Shown here: one piece after another, positions 43,491 to 53,402 of the stretch
How positions within the stretch are numbered: the stretch's first letter is position 1
Layout: each line of letters begins with the position of its first letter
Assembly: GCA_020845755.1 (NCBI GenBank)
Contig: JADLFE010000058.1
Location: 1-64,000, forward strand
Length of the DNA stretch: 64,000 bases
Direction of reading: 5' to 3'
Source of the DNA: Phycisphaerales bacterium
Lineage (GTDB): Bacteria; Planctomycetota; Phycisphaerae; Phycisphaerales; UBA1924
Made by a program: the position numbers and the translations under genes
Notes under the pieces: model-generated
Databases searched by the model: none
Told to the model about the DNA's origin: nothing
Seen by the model: only the letters and a program-made list of their open reading frames with translations

Positions 43491-46259
43491 TCACTTCTTC
43501 GGCGCTTCGCCCATGATCGCCGCCTGCGCCGCCGCCAGTCGGGCGATCGGCACGCGGAACGGCGAGCAGGAGACGTAATCGAGCCCGGCGCGGTGGCAGA
43601 AGTGAACGCTCTTGGGGTCGCCGCCGTGCTCGCCGCAGATGCCGACCTTCAGGTCGGGCTTGCGGGAGCGGCCCTTGTCGACGCCCATCTTCACCAATTG
43701 TCCGACGCCCTCCTGGTCGAGCGACTGGAACGGATCGTGGTCGAGCAGTTCGCGCTTCAGGTAGTCGGGGAGGAAGGTGTTGATGTCGTCGCGCGAATAG
43801 CCGAACGTCATCTGCGTCAGATCGTTGGTGCCGAAGGAGAAGAACTCGGCGACCTCGGCGATCTCGTCGGCCGTCAGGGCGGCGCGGGGGATCTCGATCA
43901 TCGTGCCGATCTTGATGTCCAGACGCGGCTTGTAGTCCTGCTCGGCCTTGACCTCGGCGATGGTCGCCTCGATCTCGGTGCGGAGGGCGGCCAATTCGCG
44001 CTTGGTGCCGATCAGCGGGACCATGATCTCCGGCATCGCCTTGATGTTGCTGCGGAGGCACTCGATCGTCGCCTCGACGATGGCGCGGACCTGCATGACG
44101 AGGATCTCGGGGTACGTGACCGCCAGGCGGCAGCCGCGGTGCCCGAGCATCGGGTTCATCTCGTGCAACTGCGCCACGCGGCGACGCACCTTCTCGGCGC
44201 TGATCTTGAGCATCTGTGCCATCTCGGTCTGCGTCGCGTCGTCCTGAGGGAGGAACTCGTGGAGCGGCGGGTCCAGGAGGCGGATGGTGACGGGCAGGCC
44301 CTTCATCGCCTTGAAGATGCCGACAAAGTCGTCACGCTGATAGGGCAGAAGTTTCGCCAGCGCCTTCTCGCGGTCGGCACGATTCTCGGCGAGAATCATC
44401 TCGCGCATCGCCTTGATGCGCTCGCCCTCAAAGAACATGTGCTCGGTGCGGGTCAGGCCGATGCCCTCGGCGCCGAAATCGCGGGCCCGCTGCGCGTCCT
44501 CGGGCGTGTCGGCGTTGGTGCGGACGCCCAACGTGCGGTACTTGTCGGCGAGTTTCATCACCAGCGCGAAATCGCCGGAGAGTTTGGGCTCGATGCTGGA
44601 GATCGCGCCGAGCATGACCTCGCCCGTCGAGCCGTCGATCGAGACGACGTCGTCGCGACCGAGGGTCTGCCCCGCGACCTTGACGGTGCCCTTCTTCTCG
44701 TCGATGTTGAGTTCACCTGCGCCGACGACGCAGCACTTGCCCCAGCCGCAGGCGACCACGGCCGCGTGGCTGGTGCGCCCACCGGTCGAGGTGAGGATGC
44801 CAACGGCCGAGTGCATGCCCTCGACATCCTCGGGGCTGGTCTCGGAGCGGACGAGCAGGACATGCTCGCCGGCGCGGGCGCGCTCGACGGCCTCATGGGC
44901 TGTGAACGCGAGTTTGCCGGTGGCGGCGCCGGGCGAGGCCGGGATGCCGCGGGTAAGCGTGGTGGCCTTCTTCTTGCTCGCGGGATCGAAACTGGGGAGG
45001 AGGAGTTGTGTCAGGTCGCCCGCGGGGATGCGGAGCATCGCCATCTTCTCGTCGATGAGTTTTTCGCGCAGCATGTCGCAGGCGATTCGGACCGACGCGA
45101 TTCCGGAACGCTTGCCCGTGCGGGTCTGGAGCATGTAGAGCTTGCCGCGCTCGATCGTGAACTCGATGTCCTGCATGTCCTTGTAGTGCTTTTCGAGTTT
45201 GCCCTTGATCTTGAGGAGCTGGTTGTAGACGTCCTTGTTCCACTTGGGCATCTCGTCGACGTGCTTGGGCGTGCGGATGCCTGCGACGACGTCCTCGCCC
45301 TGGGCGTTGATCAGGAACTCGCCGTAGAAGGCATTTTCGCCGGTGGCGTTGTTGCGCGTGAAGGCGACGCCGGTGCCGGAATCATCGCCCATGTTGCCGT
45401 AGACCATCGACTGGACATTGACCGCGGTGCCGTTCAACCCGCGGATGCCCTCGATGCGCCGGTAGGAAACGGCCTTGTCGCTGTTCCAACTCTTGAAGAC
45501 GGCCTCGATGGCCAGCTCGAGCTGCTTGAACGGGTTCTGCGGGAAAACCTCGCCGACGTGCTTCTGGTACACGCCCTTGTAAGCCTCGCAGAGTTCGATG
45601 ATGCCCTTCTCGGGAACGTCGGTGTCGTCCTTGGCGTTGTACTTGGCCTTGATCTTCTTGAACGCCTCTTCGAAGTGGCTGTGGTCAACGCCCATCACCA
45701 CGTCGCCGAACATGTTGATCAATCGGCGGTACGCGTCGTATGCGAAACGCGCGTTCTTGGTCGCCGCGGCCAGACCCGCGACCGACGCGTCGGTCAGGCC
45801 CAGGTTCAGGATGGTGTTCATCATGCCAGGCATCGAAACGGCGGCGCCGGAGCGGACCGAAACCAGCAGCGGGTTGTCGTTGCTCCCGAATTTCTTGTCC
45901 AGTTCGGCCTCGAGCACGGCGATGTTCTTGTTGACCTCGTTCATGAGGCCGTAGGGAAGCTGTTGCCCGTTCTTGTAGTACGCCGCGCAGGCGTCGGTCG
46001 TGATCGTGAACCCCGGGGGTACCGGGAGGCCGATCGAGGTCATCTCGGCGAGGTTCGCACCCTTACCGCCAAGGAGCGGCTTCATCGTGCTGTTGCCCTC
46101 GGTCCGGGTGGCGCCAAAGAAATAGACCATCTTGCCGGGCTTGGGCTTGGGCCCGCCGTTCTTTTTAGACGCAGGGGCCTCAACGATTTGGGAGGGGCCG
46201 CCGGCGCGCGACTTGTTCACGGGGCGCTTGGCGACGGCACTGCTTCCTTTGCTCGACAT
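43491..46259 (-). CDS. ppdK: Pyruvate, phosphate dikinase
   Basis: 922 aa from ATG 46259 (GAGAGG upstream). After a Lys/Pro-rich extension of about 45 residues come the ATP-grasp domain (LGGKGANLAEMTSIGLPVPPGFTITT), the swivelling phosphohistidine domain with His498 in TGGRTSHAAVVACG, and the PEP/pyruvate TIM barrel ending ICGEHGG and VSCSPFRVP (catalytic Cys). Interconverts pyruvate + ATP + phosphate and PEP + AMP + diphosphate, allowing gluconeogenesis from pyruvate or diphosphate-linked glycolysis. No regulatory protein gene is adjacent. Divergent from pabB. Confidence 0.97.
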   Translation of the reverse strand: MSSKGSSAVAKRPVNKSRAGGPSQIVEAPASKKNGGPKPKPGKMVYFFGATRTEGNSTMKPLLGGKGANLAEMTSIGLPVPPGFTITTDACAAYYKNGQQLPYGLMNEVNKNIAVLEAELDKKFGSNDNPLLVSVRSGAAVSMPGMMNTILNLGLTDASVAGLAAATKNARFAYDAYRRLINMFGDVVMGVDHSHFEEAFKKIKAKYNAKDDTDVPEKGIIELCEAYKGVYQKHVGEVFPQNPFKQLELAIEAVFKSWNSDKAVSYRRIEGIRGLNGTAVNVQSMVYGNMGDDSGTGVAFTRNNATGENAFYGEFLINAQGEDVVAGIRTPKHVDEMPKWNKDVYNQLLKIKGKLEKHYKDMQDIEFTIERGKLYMLQTRTGKRSGIASVRIACDMLREKLIDEKMAMLRIPAGDLTQLLLPSFDPASKKKATTLTRGIPASPGAATGKLAFTAHEAVERARAGEHVLLVRSETSPEDVEGMHSAVGILTSTGGRTSHAAVVACGWGKCCVVGAGELNIDEKKGTVKVAGQTLGRDDVVSIDGSTGEVMLGAISSIEPKLSGDFALVMKLADKYRTLGVRTNADTPEDAQRARDFGAEGIGLTRTEHMFFEGERIKAMREMILAENRADREKALAKLLPYQRDDFVGIFKAMKGLPVTIRLLDPPLHEFLPQDDATQTEMAQMLKISAEKVRRRVAQLHEMNPMLGHRGCRLAVTYPEILVMQVRAIVEATIECLRSNIKAMPEIMVPLIGTKRELAALRTEIEATIAEVKAEQDYKPRLDIKIGTMIEIPRAALTADEIAEVAEFFSFGTNDLTQMTFGYSRDDINTFLPDYLKRELLDHDPFQSLDQEGVGQLVKMGVDKGRSRKPDLKVGICGEHGGDPKSVHFCHRAGLDYVSCSPFRVPIARLAAAQAAIMGEAPKK

Positions 46260-46535
46260 GATGAAACCTCTCGTTGCGTCGCCGAAGGGCGGCGCGAAGA
46301 CCACACGCGGGAGCGCGTGCCGGGATATCCGGCGAACTTGGACGGTGAAACCGCCGTACTTCTTCCGTACTATGGCCAATCGCAGGCCGTACCGAAGATT
46401 CTCGCGGGGCACCGGCTTTCGCGTCGGGAGGCTCCATCCCGTCGCGAGTCCAGAATCCTATGGAGGCCGCCCGCTGTTGACGAGTCGGAGGGGATTTCCC
46501 GCACGAATCCCGGGGGTTTCTAATATCCCCCGCTC

Positions 46536-47924
46536 TTGGCGACCCTTGAACCCATCCACCGCAGCGTTCCGTCCGGTGTCGGCGGCGTCGCGCCGTGCGC
46601 CACAAGCGGCGTTCCGGTAACCGCGCCGACACCCACCGACCTCATCCGCGCCTGGCCGAGCGATCGACCGCTGGGCGTTGTCTATCGCGCGGGCGATCAC
46701 GGCGTATCGCGTCGCACACTGCTGGTTTCTCCCAAAGAGACTCGATTTGTCTCTGCGCCGCGCAGCCGCCAGCGGCGCTCGCCGCTCGACGAGATCGAGG
46801 GTGTCTGGGCGTCAACGCGGCGCGTTCGCGGCTCGTGCTGGGCCGCGGAATCGTGCGAGGCCATCGGCTTCGGCTGGCTGACCGCGCTGTCGTATGAACT
46901 CGGGAGGTGGATCGAGCCGAGCGTCGAAGGCACGGCCCGGGTTGGCGAGCACCCGCTCGCGGTGCTCCAACGATTCGAGGCCGCCCTGGTGTTCGATCAC
47001 TCCAATGTCCGCTGGTCGCCCGCCGGGAAGCATGACACGGAACTTCCGAGGCTCGATCTGAACCCACGCGGCGGGGCGCGGAGCATCGCAGGCGAGCCGC
47101 CGCTCGTTCATCTCGGAGATCCGAGTGATTCGGCCAGGGCTCGCTACGAATCCAGCGTTGCCCGCGCCATCGAGTACATCCGTGCGGGCGATGTCTTTCA
47201 GGTCAATCTCGCGCACGCGCTCCACGGAAGGTTCACGGGCTCGCGCCGCGACCTCGCGGCCGCCCTGCTCGAAAACTCCGGCGCTTGGCACGGCTCGTAC
47301 ATGGAACTCGATCGTCGGCGTGCGATCCTGTCGCTCTCGCCCGAACTCTTTGTCGACTATCGCGATGCGCAGCGGCGTGCGGTCATGCGCCCGATGAAAG
47401 GGACGCGCCCGGCGACCCTCGACCCTGCGGAGTTGGAGCGATCGCCCAAGGACCATGCCGAACTGGCGATGATCATCGACCTGGTGCGCAACGACCTGGG
47501 GCGCGTCGCGGACTTTGGAAGCGTTCGTGTCGAGGACGAGCGAGCCATCGAGCACCACGGCGGCGTTGACCCCGGGCGCGGTGTGTGGCAGGGCGTCGCC
47601 ACCATCGCCGCCACGCTCCGCGAGGGCATGGGCCCGATCGACCTGGTGCGGGCCGCGTTTCCCTCGGGCTCGGTCACGGGCGCGCCCAAGGTCCGTGCGA
47701 TGCAGATCATCAACGAATTGGAAGACTTCACGCGCGGGTTCTACTGCGGCTCGCTGGGCGTGGTCCATGACATCGGCGACCTCTCGCTTTCGGTTGCGAT
47801 CCGAACCGCGATGATCGAGGATGATCGCGTCGTGTTCCCGGTCGGCGCGGGGATCGTGGCTGATAGTTCGCCGGGCGATGAATGGCGCGAGACACTCGCC
47901 AAGTCCGGCGTACTGCGCGGGTAG
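46536..47924 (+). CDS. pabB: Aminodeoxychorismate synthase component I (PabB)
   Basis: 462 aa. No ATG or GTG exists ahead of the conserved part, so TTG 46536 is the best start; TAATAT (46521-46526) lies 9 nt before it, suggesting a leaderless mRNA. Chorismate-binding domain: GDVFQVNLAHAL, SPELFVDYR, PMKGTRPATLDPAE (the Lys here is PabB-like; TrpE has Ala), DLVRNDLGRV and the late PSGSVTGAPKVRAMQII. Converts chorismate plus ammonia to 4-amino-4-deoxychorismate for folate. Its glutaminase partner is probably PabA at 13144. Confidence 0.92.
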   Translation: MATLEPIHRSVPSGVGGVAPCATSGVPVTAPTPTDLIRAWPSDRPLGVVYRAGDHGVSRRTLLVSPKETRFVSAPRSRQRRSPLDEIEGVWASTRRVRGSCWAAESCEAIGFGWLTALSYELGRWIEPSVEGTARVGEHPLAVLQRFEAALVFDHSNVRWSPAGKHDTELPRLDLNPRGGARSIAGEPPLVHLGDPSDSARARYESSVARAIEYIRAGDVFQVNLAHALHGRFTGSRRDLAAALLENSGAWHGSYMELDRRRAILSLSPELFVDYRDAQRRAVMRPMKGTRPATLDPAELERSPKDHAELAMIIDLVRNDLGRVADFGSVRVEDERAIEHHGGVDPGRGVWQGVATIAATLREGMGPIDLVRAAFPSGSVTGAPKVRAMQIINELEDFTRGFYCGSLGVVHDIGDLSLSVAIRTAMIEDDRVVFPVGAGIVADSSPGDEWRETLAKSGVLRG

Positions 47925-47962
47925 CCCGCGATGCGCCGCGTGCGCTGCCGACCTGCTCGTTC

Positions 47963-49078
47963 TCACGCGGCGGCCGTGCGGATCTCGCGACGATCAAGCA
48001 TCGAATCCGCGATCCGCCACGGCGCAATCACGCGTGGATCGCTCGCCCGCGCCATCGCGGCATCAAGCATGGGACCGGGCGACATGGTCGCGATGACCAA
48101 TCGATCGGCGCGCGGCTCGTCGACGATGGCGACGCCGATCTCTTCGAGGGCGCGGCGGACGACGGCGGCGTTCTTTCCCGGCGCGACGAGGGCGGCGGTG
48201 GAGAAAGGGGCGCGGCGGTGGGCGTCATCGAGCGCTTCGCGGGCGGCGGCCAGCCCGATGAAGCGGTCGAAGATGGCGCGGCGCATGGGGCGGCGGGTTT
48301 GAGCGCGGACGGTGCGACGCAGTTCGACGAGGCCCTGGCCAAAGCCGCGGAGCGCGTCTTCCTTTCGGGCGATGGCGCGGTAGCGGGAGCGGATTTCGCG
48401 GAGCTGGGCGCGGCGGTCGGAATCGGGCGCGTAGCGCTGCATGACCCAGCCGTTGTTGCGGACAAGGCGTGCGAGGATGGTGTTCATGTCGCGGTTGCCC
48501 GCGTCTTTCATGTGATCAACGACGAAGGCGGGGTCGAAGACCATGCGCATGCCGTTCTGCATGAACCTGGCGGCCAGGTCGTATTCCTCGGCGTAGTAGT
48601 TGAAGGAGTGGTCGTAGCCGCCGGCGTTGAGGAAGACGTCGCGGCGGATCGCCACACCGCAGCCGATGAAGACCTCGGGCAGGCCACCGGCCTCACGCGT
48701 CGCGAAGCGTGGCAGGAAGATGTCGGCCATGACGGCGGCGACGTCGGCGGGCTGGTCGGCGAGGCGCGGGAGGAAGTCGAGCGAGCGCGGCGAGGAATCA
48801 TCGTCCAGCATGACGATCCACTCGACGCTGCGATCGGCGGCCTGCACGCCGAGATTGCGTGCGGCGGCGCCGAGGTTGTGCTCCTGGCGGAGGAAGACGC
48901 GGGGAAGGCGCGCGGGGACCTGGCGGGCGATCTCGGACGCGGGGATCACTGACGCGTTGTCGGCGATGATGATCTGGGCGTCGTGGGAGGGGAGCGCGTC
49001 GATCTGCGCGAGGGTGTGGAGCAGGCGCTCGGCGCGATCGCGGGTGGGGAGGACGTAGGCGATGCTTGGAGATTTCAT
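47963..49078 (-). CDS. Glycosyltransferase family 2
   Basis: 371 aa. A GT-A fold enzyme: N-terminal IAYVLPTRDRAERLLHTLAQ, then IIIADNAS and the DxD-type IVMLDDDSSP, with GCGVAIRRDVFLNAGGYDHS and YAEEYDLAARF as acceptor/catalytic region. A C-terminal helical extension of about 110 residues follows. Start overlaps the stop of the HldE-like gene (ATGA), so the two are coupled. Adds a sugar to a surface glycan; donor and acceptor unknown. Confidence 0.9.
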   Translation of the reverse strand: MKSPSIAYVLPTRDRAERLLHTLAQIDALPSHDAQIIIADNASVIPASEIARQVPARLPRVFLRQEHNLGAAARNLGVQAADRSVEWIVMLDDDSSPRSLDFLPRLADQPADVAAVMADIFLPRFATREAGGLPEVFIGCGVAIRRDVFLNAGGYDHSFNYYAEEYDLAARFMQNGMRMVFDPAFVVDHMKDAGNRDMNTILARLVRNNGWVMQRYAPDSDRRAQLREIRSRYRAIARKEDALRGFGQGLVELRRTVRAQTRRPMRRAIFDRFIGLAAAREALDDAHRRAPFSTAALVAPGKNAAVVRRALEEIGVAIVDEPRADRLVIATMSPGPMLDAAMARASDPRVIAPWRIADSMLDRREIRTAAA

Positions 49079-50808
49079 GACGCGCGGAGGACGAGCGGGC
49101 CGTTGGGCCCGGCGGGGTTGAGTTGAGCGGCGGCGGGCGTACCGAGGGGGAGCGCGGGATCGGCGGTGGCGGTTTCGGGCTTGGTTTCGAGCCGAGTTTC
49201 GAGGCGAGAGACGGGGCGCTGCGCGAGGACCTCGGCGCCGGTGAAGGCCAGGTGCGCGTTGTGGACGCGGGCAATGAACTGGCGGAGGTCGGTGGCGCCG
49301 ATGGGGACGTTGCCGAGACGCTGGACCTGGGTGGCCGCGGCGCACGCGCCGAGGAACGAGGCGGCCAGGACGCTCGAGCCGGCGGCGAGGCTGAGGGTGG
49401 CGGCCGCCAGGAGAGAGTCGCCCGCGCCGAGTTGATCGATGGCCAGGGGGGCGAGGGCGGGAATGTGCTCGCTCTTGAGGCGGGTGGCAAAGCCTTCGCC
49501 GCCGCCGGAGGCCTCGGGGAGGCGGTCAAATCCGATGAGGCCTTCGGGACCCATGGTGACGATCGAGCCGCGCGAATCGGTTTCTTCGAGGAGTTTCCAG
49601 ACGACGAGGGGGAGGCCTTCGCCCTGCATGCGGAGGGCGTCGCGGGCCTCGGACTCGCTGGGGCAGAGGAGGTCCATGTTGCGCATGGCCAGCAGGCTGG
49701 AGCGCCGGCCGCTGACGTCGCCGGTGAGGATGTTGACGTGCGGCCTGGCGGCGAGGCAGGCACGGGTGAGCGTGCGCGGACCGAAGAGCCCCAGGCCGAA
49801 GTCGGCGATGATGGCGGCCTGGCAGCCACGTGCCGCTTCGTCGATCATGGCGACGAGCTGGTCCTGCTCTGTCGCGTCGAGGACGAGGGGATCGACGAGG
49901 TCGAGCTTCATGACCTTCTGGGCACCGACGAGGAATCGCTGTTTTTCGGGGATCGGCGTCGTGGACGGGAAGGTTCGGAGTTCGATGCCCTCGGTGAGGA
50001 GGCGGCGGCGCAGCGCGGCGCCGTCTTCGTCGGCCGGGAGCGCGGTGAGCAGGACGGGACGGGCGCCCATGGCGGCGAGGTGCCGGGCGATGATGGCGGC
50101 CCCGCCGTCGAACTGGCGGCGTTCGACGGGGCGGAGGGTCATGACGGGGCTTTCCCCGGCGACCTCGGGGCGGTCGCACATGACGTAGGTGTCGATGATC
50201 GTTTCGCCAGCGACCAGGACGCGCACGCCGCGGAAGCGGGAGATGAGTTCGTAGAGCGGCGGCCCGCCGAGTTCGGGTGTTTCGAGGAGTTGAGTCAGAC
50301 GCTTATGGAAGGGGTCGACGGACTGCTCCATCGCGGCGATCAGGGCGGTGGAACTGAAGACGACGTCGCCGGAACTGAAGACGACACGCCCGCCGTGCTG
50401 CTCGACAATGGAACGCTCGTTGGCGAAGCGGGGGTCGTTGTTGTTCTCGTATTCGCGGCCTTTGACGTAGACGTCGGGGCGGACGTCGGCGAGCAGTTCG
50501 GCGGCGGTGGGACGCGGCTCGATATGGACCCAGTCGACGAAGTCGAGGGCGGCCAAGTTCTCGGCGCGAAGTTCTTCGGGGATGAGGGGGCGACCGACGC
50601 CCTTGCCGACACGCGAGTCGCCGGTGATCGAGACCAGCAGGATGTCGCCCAGGCTCTTGGCGTAGCGGAGGTGGCGGATATGCCCGGGGTGAACGATGTC
50701 GAAGCAGCCGTGGCAGTGGACAACTCGGCGCCCGGCGGCCTTGGCCAACTTGCGGCGGTCCAGGAGATGCTCCCGGCTCAGGATCTTGCTCTCGCTTTCC
50801 CCGCTCAT
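49075..50808 (-). CDS. HldE-like bifunctional protein with reversed domain order
   Basis: 577 aa. The N-terminal nucleotidyltransferase (about 15-150) has HCHGCFDIVHPGHIRHL (HxGH at 40-43) and a VYVKGREYENNN region. The C-terminal PfkB kinase (about 190-530) has FDGGAAIIARHLAAMGA, VNILTGDVSGRRSS and the catalytic QLGAGDS. In E. coli HldE the kinase comes first; here the order is swapped. The family phosphorylates heptose 7-phosphate and adds ADP to give ADP-heptose for LPS. Coupled to a glycosyltransferase. The exact sugar is uncertain. Confidence 0.9.
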   Translation of the reverse strand: MSGESESKILSREHLLDRRKLAKAAGRRVVHCHGCFDIVHPGHIRHLRYAKSLGDILLVSITGDSRVGKGVGRPLIPEELRAENLAALDFVDWVHIEPRPTAAELLADVRPDVYVKGREYENNNDPRFANERSIVEQHGGRVVFSSGDVVFSSTALIAAMEQSVDPFHKRLTQLLETPELGGPPLYELISRFRGVRVLVAGETIIDTYVMCDRPEVAGESPVMTLRPVERRQFDGGAAIIARHLAAMGARPVLLTALPADEDGAALRRRLLTEGIELRTFPSTTPIPEKQRFLVGAQKVMKLDLVDPLVLDATEQDQLVAMIDEAARGCQAAIIADFGLGLFGPRTLTRACLAARPHVNILTGDVSGRRSSLLAMRNMDLLCPSESEARDALRMQGEGLPLVVWKLLEETDSRGSIVTMGPEGLIGFDRLPEASGGGEGFATRLKSEHIPALAPLAIDQLGAGDSLLAAATLSLAAGSSVLAASFLGACAAATQVQRLGNVPIGATDLRQFIARVHNAHLAFTGAEVLAQRPVSRLETRLETKPETATADPALPLGTPAAAQLNPAGPNGPLVLRAS

Positions 50809-50867
50809 CGCTCGTCAGATCGGCAGGAATGTGCCACCGGGGCCAGAAACCGTCCGATACTCAACGC

Positions 50868-53369
50868 ATGACCAACCCGAACCCGGCCAACGTCGCTGCG
50901 GCTGCGCCCGCGTCGGCCATTTCTGCGCGTCGCAACATCTCCCGCGCCGAGATCGTCGATCTGGCCCGGTCAGGAAAGCACTGGGCGTTTCTTGGGATTG
51001 CGGCCCAGGTCCTGGAGCAGACTCCAGGCGATGCGGAGATCCGGTTCCTGACGGCAGCGACGCTGGGGGCGCTGGGGCTGGGGTCGCTGGCGACTGGGCA
51101 GCTCAACCAGTTGGGCGAAGAGGTTCAGGGCGACCAATCGGTGGTCGAGTTGTTCGCGGCGCTGCGCCGCTTGCCCGACGATCGGGTGTCGTCGGCGACG
51201 CTGGAGAAGAACTGCAAGAACAATCTCGCGGCGCTTGCGGCGCGGGGCGTGAAGATCGATACGGCGGCACAGGCGGCGTGGGAGTCGAACCTGCTGGCTC
51301 GCTCGGTGCATCAGGCGCTCGACGGCAACATGATCCGGCGCGACGCCGAGGGCGATGGACGCGACCGTCCGCGCGCTTGGAGCGGTTTGTCAGACCTCAA
51401 GACGGCGTCGGTGTCGGCGGTCGATCCCGCCAAGTTGTCGCGCGGACTTGAGGCACGCCCGGTGGTGGTCGAGGGGGTCGACCCGCCGTGGCTGCTCGAG
51501 CGCGTGGCGGCTGTGCTGGAGCCGGCGCCGGAGGGATATCGCCCGGCGATCTTTGTGGTGCAGGAAAACGCTCAGGAGTTCCTCGACGGGCTGTCGCTGG
51601 CGGATCTTCGTACGCTGCTCTCGGACGATCGGATCGAGTTCTTTGTTGGCCCGGGCGCGGCGGAGAAATTGACGCGCCGCCTGGCCTCGGCACGCGAGAC
51701 CTCCGGGCCTCAGGGCATGTTCACGGTGAGTTGCCGGACGCGAGCGGCGAGCCTTGACCAGGTGATCCGCGGCGCGATCGGGGCCCAGGAGCGGGAGAGC
51801 CGCGAACTGGGCGAGAAGATCCGGATGCGTTCGGCGTCGCGCGGGCCGGAGTATTGGCGTGCGAGGTACAACGAAGCGCTGTCGGAGGACGGCACGCCGC
51901 TGCGGGTGCTGATCCCGACATCGCGTTTCACGACGTTTCTTTCGCACGCGGCGGGGGATCTCTCGCGGGCGATCTCGCGGGCGGGGCACCAGGCGCGGAT
52001 CCTGATGGAGCCGAGCGATCGCGAGCGATTGAACGCGCTGGCGTATCAGCGGCAGATTCAGGACTTTGATCCCGACCTCATCGTCATGATCAACCGTCCG
52101 CGCGGGTGCATGAAGGGGTTGTTCCCGAGCGACGTGCCGTACGTGACGTGGACACAGGACGCGATGCCGCAGTTGTTTGACGAGGTGGTCGGGCGGGCGC
52201 AGGGACCGATGGACTTCATGGTCGGGCACATGCTCCCGGAGTTGTTCCGGGTCTTCGGGTATCCGTGCGAGCGGCTGGTGCCGATGCCGGTGGTCGCGGA
52301 CGCGGAGAAGTTCCACGGGGGCGAGGTCGATCCGCGCGACGCGGCGCGGTTCGCGTGCGAGGTTGCGGTGGTGACGCACCACAGCGAGACGCCGGAGGCG
52401 ATGCACGATCGACTGCGCGGGCAACTGGGAAGCGCGCCGGCGATCCAGACGGTGTTCGATCACCTGTACCCGCAACTCGAGCGCGTGGCGCTGGACCCGA
52501 TGTCGCTCCCGCCCAACAAGCGGATCGGAGCGATGGTCGACCTGGCGCTGCGCCAGACGCTGGCGCGCGAGCCGGAGGCCAAGACGCGCGCGATGGTGAT
52601 GCGGAACTACGCGCTGCCGATCGCCGACCGGTTCTTCCGGCACCAGGCGATCCGTTGGGCGGCGAACGTGTGCGAACGGCGCGGTTGGCGTCTGCACCTC
52701 TACGGCAAGGGCTGGGAGAACCACGCGGCGTATGCCCGTTACGCCAAGGGGATGCTGTCGCACGGCGAGGAACTCCGGGCCGCGTACGCGTCGGCCGCGA
52801 TCAACCTGCACCTGTGCCTCACGTCGCTCATGCACCAACGGGTGCTGGAGTGCTTCCTCTCGGGCGGGTTCGTGGCGGCGAGGCTGCACCGCGACATGAT
52901 CTCGGGCGTGAAGACGCGTGCGCAGTTGGCGGCGATGGCCTCGGGCGCGACGCCGATCGTCGACGATACGCATGATCGCATCGGATTCCCGATCGCGGAT
53001 ATCCCGGACGCGATGGAGGCGGCGGAACTTCTGCAACGGCTGGGATTGCCCGCCGAGCACACGCTCTGGATCGCCAACGCCCGGGCGGCGGACCTCAAGA
53101 AGTACGACGCGGCGTATGACCGGCACGACGAGAACTGGCTGCTGGGAGACATGGCCTCGATCGGATTCAGCGACGAACTCTCGCTCGAACGCCTGATCGA
53201 CCGCGCGACCTCTCAGCCCCAGTGGACGCGTGACATCGTCCGCGGCGTGAGCGCCCGTGTGCGCGAGCACCTCACGCACGATGCGCTCTTCAAGAAGACG
53301 ATCCGCGCCATCACGACCCAACTGGATTCCATGACACACGTCACGCCCGCGATCCATCGAGCGGCCTGA
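50868..53369 (+). CDS. Large CgeB/DUF3880-like glycosyltransferase
   Basis: 833 aa from ATG 50868. The first 310 residues are an unrecognised domain, predicted helical then alpha/beta (PPWLLERVAAVLEPAPEG, IFVVQENAQEFLDGL). From about 340 to 780 there is a GT-B type region like CgeB/DUF3880: LIPTSRFTTFLSHAAGDL, DPDLIVMINRPRG, VPYVTWTQDAMPQLFD, LHLYGKGWENHAAYA and INLHLCLTSLMHQRVLECFL with GGFV. Head-to-head with the HldE-like gene and 33 nt before a GT4 gene, so likely part of a glycan locus. No Shine-Dalgarno site; GATACT lies 6 nt before ATG. Confidence 0.85.
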   Translation: MTNPNPANVAAAAPASAISARRNISRAEIVDLARSGKHWAFLGIAAQVLEQTPGDAEIRFLTAATLGALGLGSLATGQLNQLGEEVQGDQSVVELFAALRRLPDDRVSSATLEKNCKNNLAALAARGVKIDTAAQAAWESNLLARSVHQALDGNMIRRDAEGDGRDRPRAWSGLSDLKTASVSAVDPAKLSRGLEARPVVVEGVDPPWLLERVAAVLEPAPEGYRPAIFVVQENAQEFLDGLSLADLRTLLSDDRIEFFVGPGAAEKLTRRLASARETSGPQGMFTVSCRTRAASLDQVIRGAIGAQERESRELGEKIRMRSASRGPEYWRARYNEALSEDGTPLRVLIPTSRFTTFLSHAAGDLSRAISRAGHQARILMEPSDRERLNALAYQRQIQDFDPDLIVMINRPRGCMKGLFPSDVPYVTWTQDAMPQLFDEVVGRAQGPMDFMVGHMLPELFRVFGYPCERLVPMPVVADAEKFHGGEVDPRDAARFACEVAVVTHHSETPEAMHDRLRGQLGSAPAIQTVFDHLYPQLERVALDPMSLPPNKRIGAMVDLALRQTLAREPEAKTRAMVMRNYALPIADRFFRHQAIRWAANVCERRGWRLHLYGKGWENHAAYARYAKGMLSHGEELRAAYASAAINLHLCLTSLMHQRVLECFLSGGFVAARLHRDMISGVKTRAQLAAMASGATPIVDDTHDRIGFPIADIPDAMEAAELLQRLGLPAEHTLWIANARAADLKKYDAAYDRHDENWLLGDMASIGFSDELSLERLIDRATSQPQWTRDIVRGVSARVREHLTHDALFKKTIRAITTQLDSMTHVTPAIHRAA

Positions 53370-53402
53370 GCGGGTATCCTTGACGCACCGGCGGATCCGA
53401 CG

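Noticed and set aside
43593-46523. Plus-strand open frame of about 976 codons
   Set aside because: Antisense shadow of ppdK, caused by high G+C in the third codon position.
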